From Cochliopodium minus (lineage: Eukaryota > Discosea > Himatismenida > Cochliopodiidae), in NCBI GenBank assembly GCA_024220525.1, contig JAMYWO010000062.1:98912-151528 (forward strand): a stretch of 52,617 bases of DNA. The letters run 5' to 3'. A model generated the notes under the pieces. That model was not told where the DNA came from. It saw only the letters and a program-made list of their open reading frames with translations, and searched no databases. Position numbers and translations under genes: made by a program. Below, one piece after another: positions 21,189 to 32,603 of the stretch; position 1 is the first letter of the stretch, and every line of letters begins with the position of its first letter.

Positions 21189-22987
21189 ATGATAACAAGT
21201 TCTTCACTATCAACTTTCTCTTTTATTTACACTGGTATTTTAAACAATTTTTGATCTATCAACTATAATCTCTTTATTAAGATGGAATATTGTATGGATT
21301 TGGTAACAATGATTATGGAGCTCTTGGATTAGATACATTTGAGGATGTATTCGTCCCAACAATTTGCTGGAAGGATGATGAGATAAAAGCATTGAGCTGT
21401 GGAAGACAACATACTCTTTTATTGCGAAATAATGGTGAATTATATTCTTGTGGTGATAATACAAATGGTAATAATATTGAATAAGTTGGAAGAATAACTA
21501 TTATTCATAGAAAATTTGATAAATTCGAAATAAAATTTCTCTTTGATATATATATTGTGATCAATTTATTATATTCTCTTTTCAAACCATATGGAAATTC
21601 AAAAAAAAAAAAATTTTATTTTTTAATTTAAGAAATTCAATGTTATTATTTGAATTTTTTTGTAATAAATTTTGTTTTAAATTTTAATTGTTAAACAATT
21701 TTTAGGAGCACTAGGAATTGGATCATTCGTTAATTCAGGTACCTTTCAACATGTGATGACTGATAAAGAGATAAAATGGATTGGCGCATCAAACTCTACT
21801 TCAATCATCTACAAGAATAACGGAGATTTGTTTTTAGCAGGAACTAACATCTTCAAAACAGGGAATACAAACTCTTTCAAACTTATTTTAAACGATAAAA
21901 ACATCACAAAAATGTGTGTTGGTGGAGATGTCATCGCTTTTTACTATGAGAAAGAAAAAGAGTTGAAATTACGTGGTAGAAACTTCGTTAGTCAATTAAA
22001 ATTTAAAGTGGAGGATCTGGTTTCCATATGTGGGGGTTTAGATTTTTATTTTTTGGAAATTTTATTTTTATTATTTTTTATTATTTATTATTATTTTTTA
22101 TTATTTTTTATTATTTTTTATTATTTTTTATTATTTTTTATTATTTTTTTTTATTTTTATTGATTTTTATTTTTATTTTTTACTTAAATTTATTTTCTAT
22201 TTTTTTTGCAAAAATAATTTTTTATTATTTTTTAATATTTACAAAGGAAATTTGCACTTCTTATATCTTACTAAAAGTGGAGAAGTTTATGGACTGGGAG
22301 GATCATTTTCCAACTTGGGTATTGGTTTTAAAAAAACACCAAAATTGATCATGAAAGATCCTCAAATTATTTCCATTTGTTGTGGTGGAAATCACAACGC
22401 AATTTACAAAGTACTTTTAAAAAAAATTTATTTCTCTTTCTATTATTTGTTTATTTATTTTTTTAAAATTTATTTATTAGATTTAAATAATTATTGTTTT
22501 TAATATTTATTTAAATTGAATTTTTTAGAGGAATGGAGATTTATTTGTTTTTGGTAATAATATTTTTGGGCAATTAGGAATAAATTCAAAAGAGAGGAAG
22601 GAAACACCCACTCTTCTCTTAAACGACCCAAATATCAAATCAATATCGATGGGGTTTGTTCATTCTATGATTTACAAATATAATGGTGATCTTTTGGTCT
22701 TTGGATACAACAAGGATGGAAGATTAGGTTTGGGTGAAGATCTCCCATTACAACTCACTCCTACTTTACTCAAAAATTACAGAAACATTTCGATATTGCA
22801 TAATGCTGTTTTGATTTTTAACTGGAAGATAGATTTGCATCTTTCTTTGCCCAAATCTTTTCGTTTCAGTGTTTTTTGTTTTGTTTCTTCTTTGAAACTT
22901 CAAAAAAAAAACTTACCCAAACTTCCCAAATTTGTTCTTTGGTCTGTTTTGGAGCATTTGGACTCAAACTCTTTTCCGAACTCCTAA
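21189..22987 (+). CDS. RCC1-repeat protein, tandem copy B
   Basis: The same five-exon structure as copy A (21189-21234, 21282-21467, 21706-22035, 22247-22410, 22529-22987) gives 394 residues with all phases conserved. Blades include YGFGNNDYGALGLDTFED, KALSCGRQHTLLLRNNGEL and GDLLVFGYNKDGRLGLGE, plus the same C-terminal tail. Exon 1, intron 1, exon 5 and the 3' flank are almost identical to copy A, whereas exons 2-4 differ at many residues. Intron 3 contains a long TTATTATTTTT tract. The ORF is intact, so both copies appear functional. Role as for copy A: propeller-type adaptor, exact partner unknown. Confidence 0.9.
22055..22190. repeat. TTATTATTTTT simple-sequence tract in intron 3 of RCC1 copy B
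   Basis: Imperfect repetition of TTATTATTTTT inside the intron 22036-22246. Copy A's intron 3 at the same place (20147-20314) lacks this tract, so it arose after the duplication or was lost from A. Confidence 0.85.
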
Positions 22988-23170
22988 AAAAAAAACTTTT
23001 ATAAAAAAAACTTTTAAAAAAGCTGAATTCAATTATAAAAATTTTCTTTTTCCAAACCAAAACAAACATTTTATAAAATTTAATTTTAATTTTCATTTAC
23101 ATTTATTATTATAATTTTTTTTTAAAAAGGGATTTGAGAAACAAAAAAATTTTTTTTTTTTGGGATTTGA

Positions 23171-26100
23171 TTAGACAGTGAAGCACTCAGTACAAACTCT
23201 AACAGGGCTTTTGCTCAAGCTCTCTATCGACATTTTGTTCTGACTACAATTCCCACAAACTAACTTTCCACATTTTCTATTCAAAAAAATGAAATAAAAA
23301 ATAAAATAAAATAAAATAAAAAAAAAAATAAAATAAAAAACAAAAAAAAATAAAAAAAATAAAAAATAAAAAAGAAAAAAATAAAAAAATAAAAAAAAAT
23401 ATTTACCTACAGTGGTGCCTTCTTGTGATGAGAGTGAACTTTATGCGACACAACATGCAATCGATTTGTTCTTTGTCTGGGATCCACACGGGGGCGCAGC
23501 CGTTGATAGGGTTTTTGATGCAGTACTGGGTCAAGTTTTTGATCCAGCTTTCTTTCTCTGCGGGAGTATCTACATAAAAAAAAAGATTGATTAAAATAAA
23601 AAAATAAAAAAATAAAAAAAAATAAAAAAATAAAACAAAATAAAAAATAAAAATGTAAAAAAATGAAAAACAAAATAAAAAAATAAAAAAAAGTAAATGA
23701 TTGATATAAATAATAAATAATAAAAAAAAATAATAATTGATATAATAAAAAATAAAAATAAAAAAAATCAAAATAATTAAAATAAAAATAAAAATAAAGA
23801 AAAAAATAAAGAAAAAAAAAATGAAAAAATAAAAAAATGGTACCCGCATAAACGATGAAACTTTTTTGAAGGGAATAGATCTGAAAAGCATTTAACTTGC
23901 CCTCATGATCAGGAATATCCACAACGAGGGTGTTCTGCAAATCGTGCTTACGAGGCTGGGTGAGTTTAGAGGTGATGTCGGCTTCGGAGTAGATGAGGAG
24001 GTCAGAGAAGAGGACGAACATCCTTTTCTTTTCTGTTTTTCTGCATATTTTGTTGAGAATCCCTTCCATTACGTAGGTTCTGTCCATTAGATCCTTTTTA
24101 TATTTAAAAATTATTTAGATTTATTTTTTACTTTTTATTTATTATTTATTTATATTATTTTTAGAAATCAATTAAAATTTTTTATTTATATTAGAATTAA
24201 AATTTTTTTTTTTCTTATTTACTTTTTTTTTATTATTTTATTATTGACAAATATTTAATGAAAAAAAATATCTTCGTTTTAAAATTAATTGACGAAAATA
24301 AAATTAAAATAGTGCCTATTAAAATGAAGAATAAAAAAAAAAAAAAATTAAATTTTTTATATGAATTTATATCATTTTATAAATAATAAAATATAAAAAA
24401 ATAAAAAATAAAATAAAAAATAAAATTAAAAAATAAAAAATGTTAAATGAAATAAAAAATTACCAATCCTAATCTCTTTTGAATGACATAACTTTTTTGT
24501 AAGTTTTCTTCCTTTTGAATGGTCTCATCAACCTTTTCAGTAAAAGTTTTGACTGCGAAAAGACCCTTCTTTATCATCATGTAGTCGGGATGTCGGCGAT
24601 GCGTTCTTTCAAGCAAACTTCCCAACAGAAGCTCGTATCTGGGTAGCCTTTGAACGGGCATGATCAGTAAATTTGGGAGACTTTTGATGCCTTTTAAAAA
24701 AAAAACAATGAAATAAATAATGATAAAAATAAAAAATTTGGATTAAAACAAAAATAAAATCAAAATATAATCAAAAAAAAAAATTATAAAAAATAAGAAA
24801 TGAAAATTTTTTTGTATGAATTTAATATGCGCAATATAATTTGGATCAATTTTATATTTCAACATATGATAGTATATAAATTGATCATTGATTGAATATA
24901 ATCATATTATCATTTGTATATGTTGATTGATATTGATCCATTCTTTGATATATTTACTAACAAATTTTCAATATGATAAAAAAACATAAATATTATAACT
25001 TTTTTTTATTTTACCTTTGTTGTCTTCTTCTACTTTCTTTAAAAAACTTAAAAACTCTTTTTTCTTTTCCAGCTGAGCAAAATCTTTGATTGCCTCTTCG
25101 TGGTTTTTGATATATGTGATGTATGGTTCAAACTGAGGAGCCTAAAGGTGTTTTTTTTTATCAAATGAATGAGGAAAAAAATTTGTTCAGGAAATTAAGA
25201 TATTGAGAAATTTAAGATCGGAAATTAATATATTTTGAGAATTATGAGAAGAAATATAAAAATATTGAATATCATCTTGAAAAATTTAATAGATTTAAGA
25301 ATGGATTTATTTGTGTGAAGAAATTTAAATATTTTGAGGTATAATGCAATTTCATTTCCAAGTTAGAATTTATTGTTTGAAAAAATTATATATTTTTTAC
25401 CATCTCACAGAATATGTCTCCTATTGTTGATTCCAACACCCAATTATTCATTTTCAGTTCTAATTTGAGCAGTGTCGTTTCGCTCAATTTCCTTATCTCC
25501 TCTATGTTGGAGAATATCGCCTCTGTCTTGTATTTTCGATTGATGAAAGCAGTTTTATAGATCTATTAGGAAAATAAGGTAAAATTATAAATTGAGAAAA
25601 TTGGATATAATTATCAGATATTTAAGAAAAAATATAAATTTGAAGGTTGGGATTTGAATATAAACAAAAAAAAGGAAATATAATCTCCATAACAATTGTT
25701 ATTGTTATTATTTTTGTTAAATTCAAAAATATTTTGAGTTTTTTTGTTGATAATTTAATACCTCCACCATAATAACAATATTTTCGTGATAATTTTTTTC
25801 GGTCTCTAATAATTCATTTGCAATTTTGGTTCTTTTATCATGATTTTGATTCCATTTATTCATCATCTCATAATGATCTTCATCTTCATCGAGATAATCA
25901 TCATTCAGATCATATTCATCTATCCTATCGTTGGATTTGCTCCCAAAATTATTATTTTTGATCAAATTGCCAGAGATCTGATAAGATGATCTGCTCAACA
26001 CATTCGACTCATTATTTATGATTTCCAAATTGCTCTTAGTGGGTCTTAATGTAGAGCTATTTTTGATATTTTTTTTGGGAATTCTGGTGGGTGGCAATTT

Positions 26101-26385
26101 CTTTGTAGGAAATAGATTGGTATTATTATTATTGGCATTTGTATTGTTTGTATTATTTGTAATATTTGTGTTATTAACAAAATTATTGTTGATATTATCA
26201 TTTTCATTTGTGGTTTTTTCAGGTAATGGCTTCTTGGGATAAAGGGGCTGTTTTTTTTTTGGTAATGGTTTGACAGGCGCCACATTTTTGGCAATCAACT
26301 TTTTTGGTGGCAATTCTGGAGGATATCCTTTTTGTTGGAAGTTTGGAATGGGATGCATCTGCTTTGGTTGTTTATTCTCCATCAT
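23171..26385 (-). CDS. FGD-type RhoGEF: proline-rich N-term, DH, PH, FYVE
   Basis: Seven exons (26385-25762, 25562-25401, 25141-25015, 24690-24464, 24093-23844, 23569-23407, 23276-23171) close in frame to 552 residues. The N-terminal ~180 residues are proline/lysine- and Asn-rich with PxxP motifs (PPELPPKKL, KPLPKKKQPLYPKKPLP), likely SH3 ligands. The DH domain begins at RTKIANELLETEKNYHENI and contains LLIMPVQRLPRYELLLGSL. The PH domain runs from MEGILNKICRKTEKKRMFVL to EKESWIKNLTQYC. The protein ends with a FYVE zinc finger: WIPDKEQ, C-x2-C, RRHHCRKCGKLVCGNCS, VRVCTECF, with the basic RRHHCR lipid-binding motif intact. By family it is a Cdc42/Rho exchange factor held on PI3P membranes. That makes it a plausible reader of PI3K products, which is inference. 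Introns contain long AAAAAT-type runs without damaging the gene. Confidence 0.93.
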
Positions 26386-26644
26386 TAAAGTTTTTTTTTT
26401 AATATTTTTAAATAATCCTAATTTTCACAAAGTTTTTAACACAGAAATATAAAAGTAATTCTCCACTTGTGATTCCACAGATACTTCTAGAAATATTTTT
26501 AAATTAATTCATTTGGGAAATAAAAAATTTAACTTTAAACTCAATTTCCAGAATCCTAATGAGCTTTCAACTGTTTATAAACAAAATAATATTTTTACAA
26601 CAAATTTATTGAATTAAATAATTATTAAAAATTGGTTTGATAAT

Positions 26645-28852
26645 ATGGACAAGGTATGATCAAGTCAAATCACATTACATTATATGAATGAAAAATAATT
26701 TTAACGTTAGATACAATGCAAAGAATGTTATCAATATCAATTGGATTTGCTCAAGGATTCCAAACTCAGTACATATGATATCGAGATAAATCTGGAGAAG
26801 CATCATAAAAGACATATTTATCTCAGCATGAATAAAAACACCTTAAATAATAATAATACATCACAATCGGTATTAAATTTTAATATATACTCATATGATA
26901 ATTAATTAATTATTAAGGAATATCATTTAACTGATATATATGAATATTGATCTTGATATCAATTCTATAGATTATATCTTAAATAAAAATTCTGAAAAAA
27001 TATACCATCAAATTGCATCCCTATTCACATCAATAATTGAATTTAAAAGTTAATTATAATTAAATTTAAAATAATAAAAAATTTAATTTAAAAAAAAAGA
27101 TTAAATCTCATCAAATATCATTTAATAATCAACAGGAACACCTAATAATAAGTCTACCACACATGTGTCTATTTTGTCAAAAAGAAGTAGATCCAGATCT
27201 GGTAGAGTACAAATGTCCACAATGCGGAAAGGACTGCATAGAACCAATCGAATCTCCCTTCGAAGACTCTGAGTTGATGAATTTGTCACTCAGTCAGTCC
27301 ATGTATGTCAATAGCAAAAATAGCATCGAAAATGAAGAAATGTCCATTCGATCTTTTTATGAAAAATTGTTTTTCAAGGATCAGGAATACGACAAAGGCA
27401 AAAATAGATTTTTTTTTTTTATAAAGATACATTTCATTTTGTATAAGAACAAATAAGAATTTTTAAAAAAAAAAAACAAATCAATTTGAAAACTTTTCTT
27501 TATTTCTTTTTGAATTTTATTGTTAAAAATTTTTCTTGTCATTGATTTTATATTCAATTAATTTTTGATTTATGGATGTTTTTCTCAACTGTTTAACTGA
27601 TTTAATAATATTGATTTTTTATTTACTTTTTTCATCAATAATATTTTTTTATTTTAATTAAGTTTGTAATCTTTATTTTTATTATAAATTTGTTAATATT
27701 TTTGATTTTTAAAAAATAATATTTTTTTAATAATTAAAATTTATTGATTATTAATTATTAAATTTCAAATTTTTTTTTTGTAGAAATAATGAAAAAAATA
27801 GTTTTAAATTATGGCGTGTCAGAATACAGATCGTTTGTTTGGCAAGCCACACTGAACTACTTGCCCAAAGAAAACCTCAAGAGGCAGGACGAAATAAACA
27901 AACTAAGAACTAAATATTACATTTTAATATGCAAATATTATCGATTACCTGACAACCAAGTAAAATAAATAATTCATTCATTCATTAATAATAATTATTG
28001 ATATAAAAATAAAAGAATTAAATATTTGATTTTTATTTTTTATTTTAAAAATTAAGTTTTAAAAAATAATTGAATTTAAAAATAAAATGAAATAAAAAAA
28101 TTAAAATAAATGTTTTTCTTAAAAAGCTCATAGAGAAAGATTCAGAGTTGATATTACAAATTCGTATAGATGTTCCCAGGACAATATCTTCCACTTTTTC
28201 TCCTTTCATTTTCCACCCTAAAATTCAAAAAGTACGAAATTTACTCTTTTTTTTTTAAAGATTAATATTTCATTATTTCACAAAAAAATTTATTTTGATT
28301 TTATTATTTTTTATTTTTTATTTATTTTTATTATTATTCATATCATATTTTTATTTTATTTTTATTTTTATTTTTTATTTTTATTTATTTTTATTTTTAT
28401 TTTTAATCGTTTTGTATATTTAGTTTTATTTTTATTTTTATGTTTATGTTTATGTATATTATTATTATTCATATTTTTATTTTATTTTTATTTTTTGAAA
28501 TTTTTATTTTTATTTTTCTTTTTCTTTTTCTTTTTCTTTTTTATTGATTAATTTTATTTATTATTTTATTATTTTATTTCTATATTTTACGTTTTTAAAT
28601 TTAATTTATTATTATTTTTAAAAGTCACTCTCAAGGGTATTATTTATTTGGTCAAAAACAAACGAAGAAACAGGATATTTTCAAGGCTTAAACGACATTG
28701 CCGCCACTTTTTTCATCGTTTATTTTTCTTCCTATTTTAACAACGACATGAGTGAAATCTCCGCTAAGCTCGAGAAGTTGGGCAAGTCTCAGCTTCTTTC
28801 TATTGAGGCTGATGTATATTATTCTTTGTGTAATTTGACCAAGGCCTTGAGA
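26645..28852 (+). CDS. Zinc-finger/TBC RabGAP gene, 3' truncated and with frame lesions
   Basis: Readable exons: 26645-26653, 26711-26869, 26918-~27048, a segment ending at 27397 that contains the ATG at 27163, 27784-27959, 28127-28231 and 28625-28852. The N-terminus has Cys/His-rich segments (IQCKECYQYQ, CLFCQKEV ... YKCPQCGKDC). The TBC domain starts at EYRSFVWQATLNYLPKENL and has both GAP catalytic motifs, the arginine finger in IRIDVPRT and the glutamine in GYFQGLND. The second half of the TBC domain is missing: the last exon ends at a good donor (AGA|GTAAAA) and nothing but A/T repeats follows. A one-base frame problem lies at about 26946-26951, and another phase conflict at the junction 27048 to ~27160. 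The intron 27398-27783 uses a GC donor. Either a decaying gene, or two genes, or errors in assembly; the truncation favours the last. Confidence 0.72.
28232..28622 (+). other. Long simple-sequence intron of the TBC gene
   Basis: 391-bp intron made mostly of TTTTTA/TTTATT and CTTTTT runs (28320-28560). GT donor at 28232, and AAAAG acceptor ending at 28624. No other feature is seen in it. Confidence 0.8.
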
Positions 28853-29060
28853 GTAAAAAAAAAATAATAAATAGGATAAAAAAAAATAAAAATAAAATAA
28901 TAAGTAATAAATAAAAAATAAAAATCAAAATAAACATAAAATCCAAAAAAAAACAATATAAACTAAAATAATATAAATAAACTAAACAATAAATTTCAAA
29001 AAACAAAAAATAAAAAATAAAAAATAAAAAATAAAAAATAAAAAATAAAAAATAAAAAAT

Positions 29061-29092
<32 letters not shown>

Positions 29093-29184
29093 TAAAAATA
29101 AAAATAACAAAAAATAAAAAAATAAAAAAATAAAAATAATATATATCTTCTAAAACAATTATGTCCAAATGAAAAAAAAGATAC
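28853..29184. other. Simple-sequence block where two convergent genes end without their 3' exons
   Basis: 332 bp of A-rich sequence on the plus strand. The TBC gene enters from the left with an intact donor and the sensor-type gene enters from the right with an intact donor (TG|GTATCT). I find no acceptor plus continuing exon for either. It contains the (TAAAAAA)n array. Confidence 0.85.
29005..29078. repeat. (TAAAAAA)n microsatellite, internal
   Basis: About ten copies of the 7-bp unit TAAAAAA, the reverse complement of the arrays at both window ends and of nearly the same length (about 71-75 bp). Confidence 0.95.
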
Positions 29185-31058
29185 CATTTTGTGTTGGTTG
29201 TTGAGTTTACATAAGGAACTAAAATTAAGTCCAAAGCATTATCGTTTGTTCCAAATATCATTTGAGGTCTATACGTGGTCACATCTTTTTATTGAAAAAA
29301 ATAATAAAAAAATAATAAAAAAAAAAATTTTAATTTACCTGTGATAGTAACATTTGAAACATAGTCGATGAGGTCTGGTGTGTTGAAAGTATCTTTAGTT
29401 TCCATCCAAAAAGTTCTGAGGTAATAATTCTTCCTTGCGAATCCTTGTTTAGCTAAAGCTTCCAAAAACCCTATAGCTTGGAAAACAGGCAAATTGAAGG
29501 ACTCAGAATAAGAATGGACGATGTAAAGTTTGATTGGGTCTTGCTAAGAAAACAAATTTTTAAAGAAAAAATAAAAACAAAAACATAAAAATTTACAAAG
29601 ATTATTGGTTGATAAATATTTAAACTTGAAATAAAGTTGGGTTGGTTCAACAATTCACTGAATGGAAGGTCCAAACTTTGTATTTGAACAAAACTTTCCT
29701 GGTTAGCGTTGTATTCCAAGTAAATGGAGTCTGGATCAGTGAGCACTGGGTAGGAAACTTTCTTACTATTTTCTTGTAAAACCTTTGCTGCTAAATAACC
29801 CGCATAAGAGCAAGTAGCATTCGGACTATTTCTTACCTATTGATTGATAAAAAATATTGATTAAAAAAAAAAAAAATTAAAAAACCTTACATCTATTGAA
29901 AAATTTTGTTCAACAGGCCCTAGAACTGTCAAACCAACATTTTCTTTGACCCAATCAGATATGAGATGTGGAAGTGTAGATGTGTTTTTGAAGTTGTTTT
30001 CGAACAGCTTTATGGCTAAAACCACGATGATCGCTGTGTTATTGTTTTGCAGTTCTATCAAGGTGGATTTGAAGTTTGGGAAGGTGTCTACGTTGTGGAT
30101 CACAATGGGCAGGTCATTCGAAAACAATTCTCCTTTCTCAATCATTTTTTCTAAATATTGTGCCTGATTATGAGATGATGTAGTATCTGTGAATAAATGA
30201 ATATTAATCGAGGATATTCCATAAATAATATCTTGTTTAATTTTTATAAGGAATATTATTTACCATCAAATACGAAAGAAATTTGTGTTGCATTTGGATT
30301 CAATGACAATGATACCTTCGAGAGTATATTAGTACTATTCTATGATTATAATTTCATTTTTTTTTTAAATATACATTGATTTTCTTTTGAAAGGGCTCTG
30401 GTATATCTATCCCGCTGATAGTACCAACAAATGTTGAATTTGTTATTAAATTGGGAAAAGGATTTGAGGAAAGATCATTGTAGACACCACAAAACAAAAA
30501 AGGAACTTCATGGAGATCTTCACCTAAAGTTTGATTGAAATAGAGATTCTGATATCTAATCGCAATGGAGGTGAGTGCATTAGATCCTACTGTAATTGCT
30601 ATGTCAGGTTTCCATGTATTAATAAGATCTAGGACGTACTTTGCCAAGAATAATTGTTTAAGGCTTGTTGGATAGCTAATCTAAGAAGGAATAGTTAAAT
30701 AAAAAAAAAAAAATTTCAAAAAAAAAAATTATATTTTATTTTATCAAAGAAATCTTTGTAATCATTTTAATACTCCTATTAAAATTGTATTTTTGTCTTA
30801 CTAGTGTGTCCAAATAAAAAGATTTGAAGATGGCTTTGTTTGTATCAATGCCTCCCTTTTGTAAACTATATATAATAAAAAATTATAAAAATTAAATAAA
30901 TTTTCAAAATTTAAAACTATTCACCCTTGTTTTACTCCTTCAAGCTGTCTTATTGCGTAGTCATAATTTTCATCATAAGAGGAAATTAACAATATTTTCT
31001 GTCCTTCCAGTATATGAAGCATGCACAATATCAAAACCAAAAACTTGATGCTGTTCAT
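29185..31058 (-). CDS. Secreted/membrane sensor-type protein with two ABC_sub_bind-like modules, 3' truncated
   Basis: Eight exons (31058-30925, 30865-30802, 30680-30375, 30339-30264, 30186-29891, 29836-29597, 29543-29339, 29284-29185) are phase-consistent. An N-terminal hydrophobic signal peptide (MNSIKFLVLILCMLHILEG) precedes a module starting ILLISSYDENYDYAIRQLEG and containing KPDIAITVGSNALTSIA. A second module starts KLYIVHSYSESFNLPVFQAI and breaks off at PYVNSTTNTKW, mid-domain. This resembles the periplasmic-binding sensor fold (ABC_sub_bind type) found at the N-terminus of many bacterial sensor kinases and some protist receptors. N-glycosylation sequons (NST, NAT, NNT) fit an extracellular location. 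Whatever followed (transmembrane helix, kinase or cyclase) is not in the window. No symbol or ligand can be given. Confidence 0.75.
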
Positions 31059-31516
31059 TTTTTTTTCTTTTTATTTTTTTCAAGAAAACAATGTTTTTTT
31101 TTTTTTTTTTTTAAAATTTACCATCAAGAATGAATATTGTTTAATATTCTTGATTTTGTAAATCTCAATAAAATTCATTTGGAAATTATATAATAATAAT
31201 AAAAAATTAAATCTTAATTCCTCAAATATTCAATAAATACTTGAAACTTTAAAATATTCAAAAGTTTGTAATTTTAGTTGACTTGTACAAAGGATCTTAA
31301 TTTACTGATGAATTCAAGTTTGTTACGTTCAATCAGTAAACATTTTGAAAAAAAAAAATAAATTATTCTCCTCTTTGAGGAAGCTTTTATTTTCTTATTT
31401 AAGCATTCCAAATTGATTAAAAATTGTATAAAAATAATTATAATTTTGAGATCACATTCAATATTAATGGATCCTCAAGAGATTTGAAATTTCAAATAAA
31501 ATAAATAAAAAAAAAA
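31059..31516. promoter_or_regulatory. Divergent intergenic region, sensor gene / F-box gene
   Basis: 458 bp between two divergent start codons; it should hold both promoters. It has a poly-T run at about 31093-31112 and an imperfect inverted repeat at 31124-31153 (TCAAGAAT ... ATTCTTGA) near the sensor gene. No coding exon is seen. Confidence 0.6.
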
Positions 31517-32432
31517 ATGAAAAAAGCAAAACCAAATGAAGCTTGCCATTGGGATACATTATCAAGAGATTTAAAGGAACAAATTCTTTCATTTTGTGAT
31601 TATCCTGAGTTGATGTCTTTGAATCAAGTGAACAAAAATCTGAATGAGATCTTGTTGATAGATAGAAAGAATCTGTTTGAAAAATTATTTTATAAACAAA
31701 GAAAAAATTTAAACACCAAAGAAACTCTTATCTTGCCTCAAAGTGATGAACAATATAATCATGCATCACTAGATCTTGCCAAATTGATTCAATTAAATGA
31801 GAAAAAAATGGTTGATTGGAAAATCTTGTGTAAAGATTCCTATGCATTGAATGAAATTGAAAAAAATTGGGCAAGAAAAGGTTGATAATTTTTTATTTTG
31901 AAGAAGAAAATGAGAATAATTTTTTTTTTTCTTCATCAAAATTATAGATACATCAATATATTTCATTGGAGATGATGATTTGATGAGCTTCAGTGTAATT
32001 TATTATTGTTTCAATGGTAAAATATAATTTTCCTCAAGAAGAAAAAATATAAATTTAAAATTAGTGAAAAGAGATGATTCGATTAAAACATCAATAATTC
32101 TTCTTGAAGAAAATACATTTGTGTTGAACAAATCATATTATGAAGATTATGTGATTATTGAAACATATGATGAAGATATCGAGATGATCTTAAATAGAGA
32201 TCAAAAAAGTGAAGAGGAGTTGGAAGAAAGATTCGGGGAAAAATGTGAAACTATTGATATAACTCCTATCTTTGATTATCTTAAGAAAATTGGATGCTCC
32301 AACATAGTGATTCAAACTGCAGAGACCAAGAATGAGCATGATACTTGGATGCAGATCTATTATTATATTTATGGAACGACAAAGGAAGGAAATGTGATGG
32401 GTCTCTATTCACTTGGATATCACAATGTTTGA
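31517..32432 (+). CDS. F-box protein with uncharacterised C-terminal domain
   Basis: Three exons (31517-31880, 31948-32016, 32065-32432) join in frame to 266 residues. An F-box-like motif lies at about residues 12-45 (WDTLSRDLKEQILSFCDYPE, then LNQVNKNLNEIL). The C-terminal half is acidic, with a compact predicted alpha/beta pattern (YYEDYVIIETYDEDIEMIL, DITPIFDYLKKIGCSNIVIQ), and I do not recognise it. By family an F-box links a substrate to SKP1-cullin ubiquitin ligases; the C-terminal domain would then be the substrate-binding part. The ATG follows a run of nine A. Confidence 0.75.
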
Positions 32433-32603
32433 TGGTTATTAAAATGCGTGTTTCTTGAAATTTTGGCAAAAAAATTTTAAAATTCACGATATATATTATA
32501 TAATCACCTGAATAAATAAAGTTCAATGAAAAAAAACTTTCAAAAAGTATTGGTGAAAATTATTTATATCCAATTTATTTTCTATCTAGAAGCAGCTTCT
32601 TTT

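Larger units (their letters stand above)
19378..23130 (+). repeat. Tandem gene duplication of RCC1 genes including 3' flank
   Basis: Two direct copies, about 19378-21175 and 21189-23130, include coding exons, introns and the 3' flanking block (AAGCTGAATTCAATTATAAA ... TTATTATTATAATTTTTTTTT, seen at about 21061-21165 and 23022-23125). Similarity is high at both ends and lower in the middle. Confidence 0.93.

Noticed and set aside
22028-22348. Phe/Tyr-rich open frame across intron 3 of RCC1 copy B
   Set aside because: Translation of a TTATTATTTTT microsatellite; it is not a membrane protein.
23403-24087. Long Phe-rich frames joining the FYVE and PH exons without splicing
   Set aside because: They read through an A/T intron with proper donor and acceptor; removing it restores the PH domain.
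28800-29282. Minus-strand frame ending the sensor protein in a long Phe/Ile stretch, looking like transmembrane helices
   Set aside because: It is the (TAAAAAA)n array read in frame after ignoring the splice donor at 29185; no real TM segment is supported.
32281-32526. Antisense open frame over the F-box gene's last exon
   Set aside because: It overlaps a spliced gene with consistent phase; no motif or start context.
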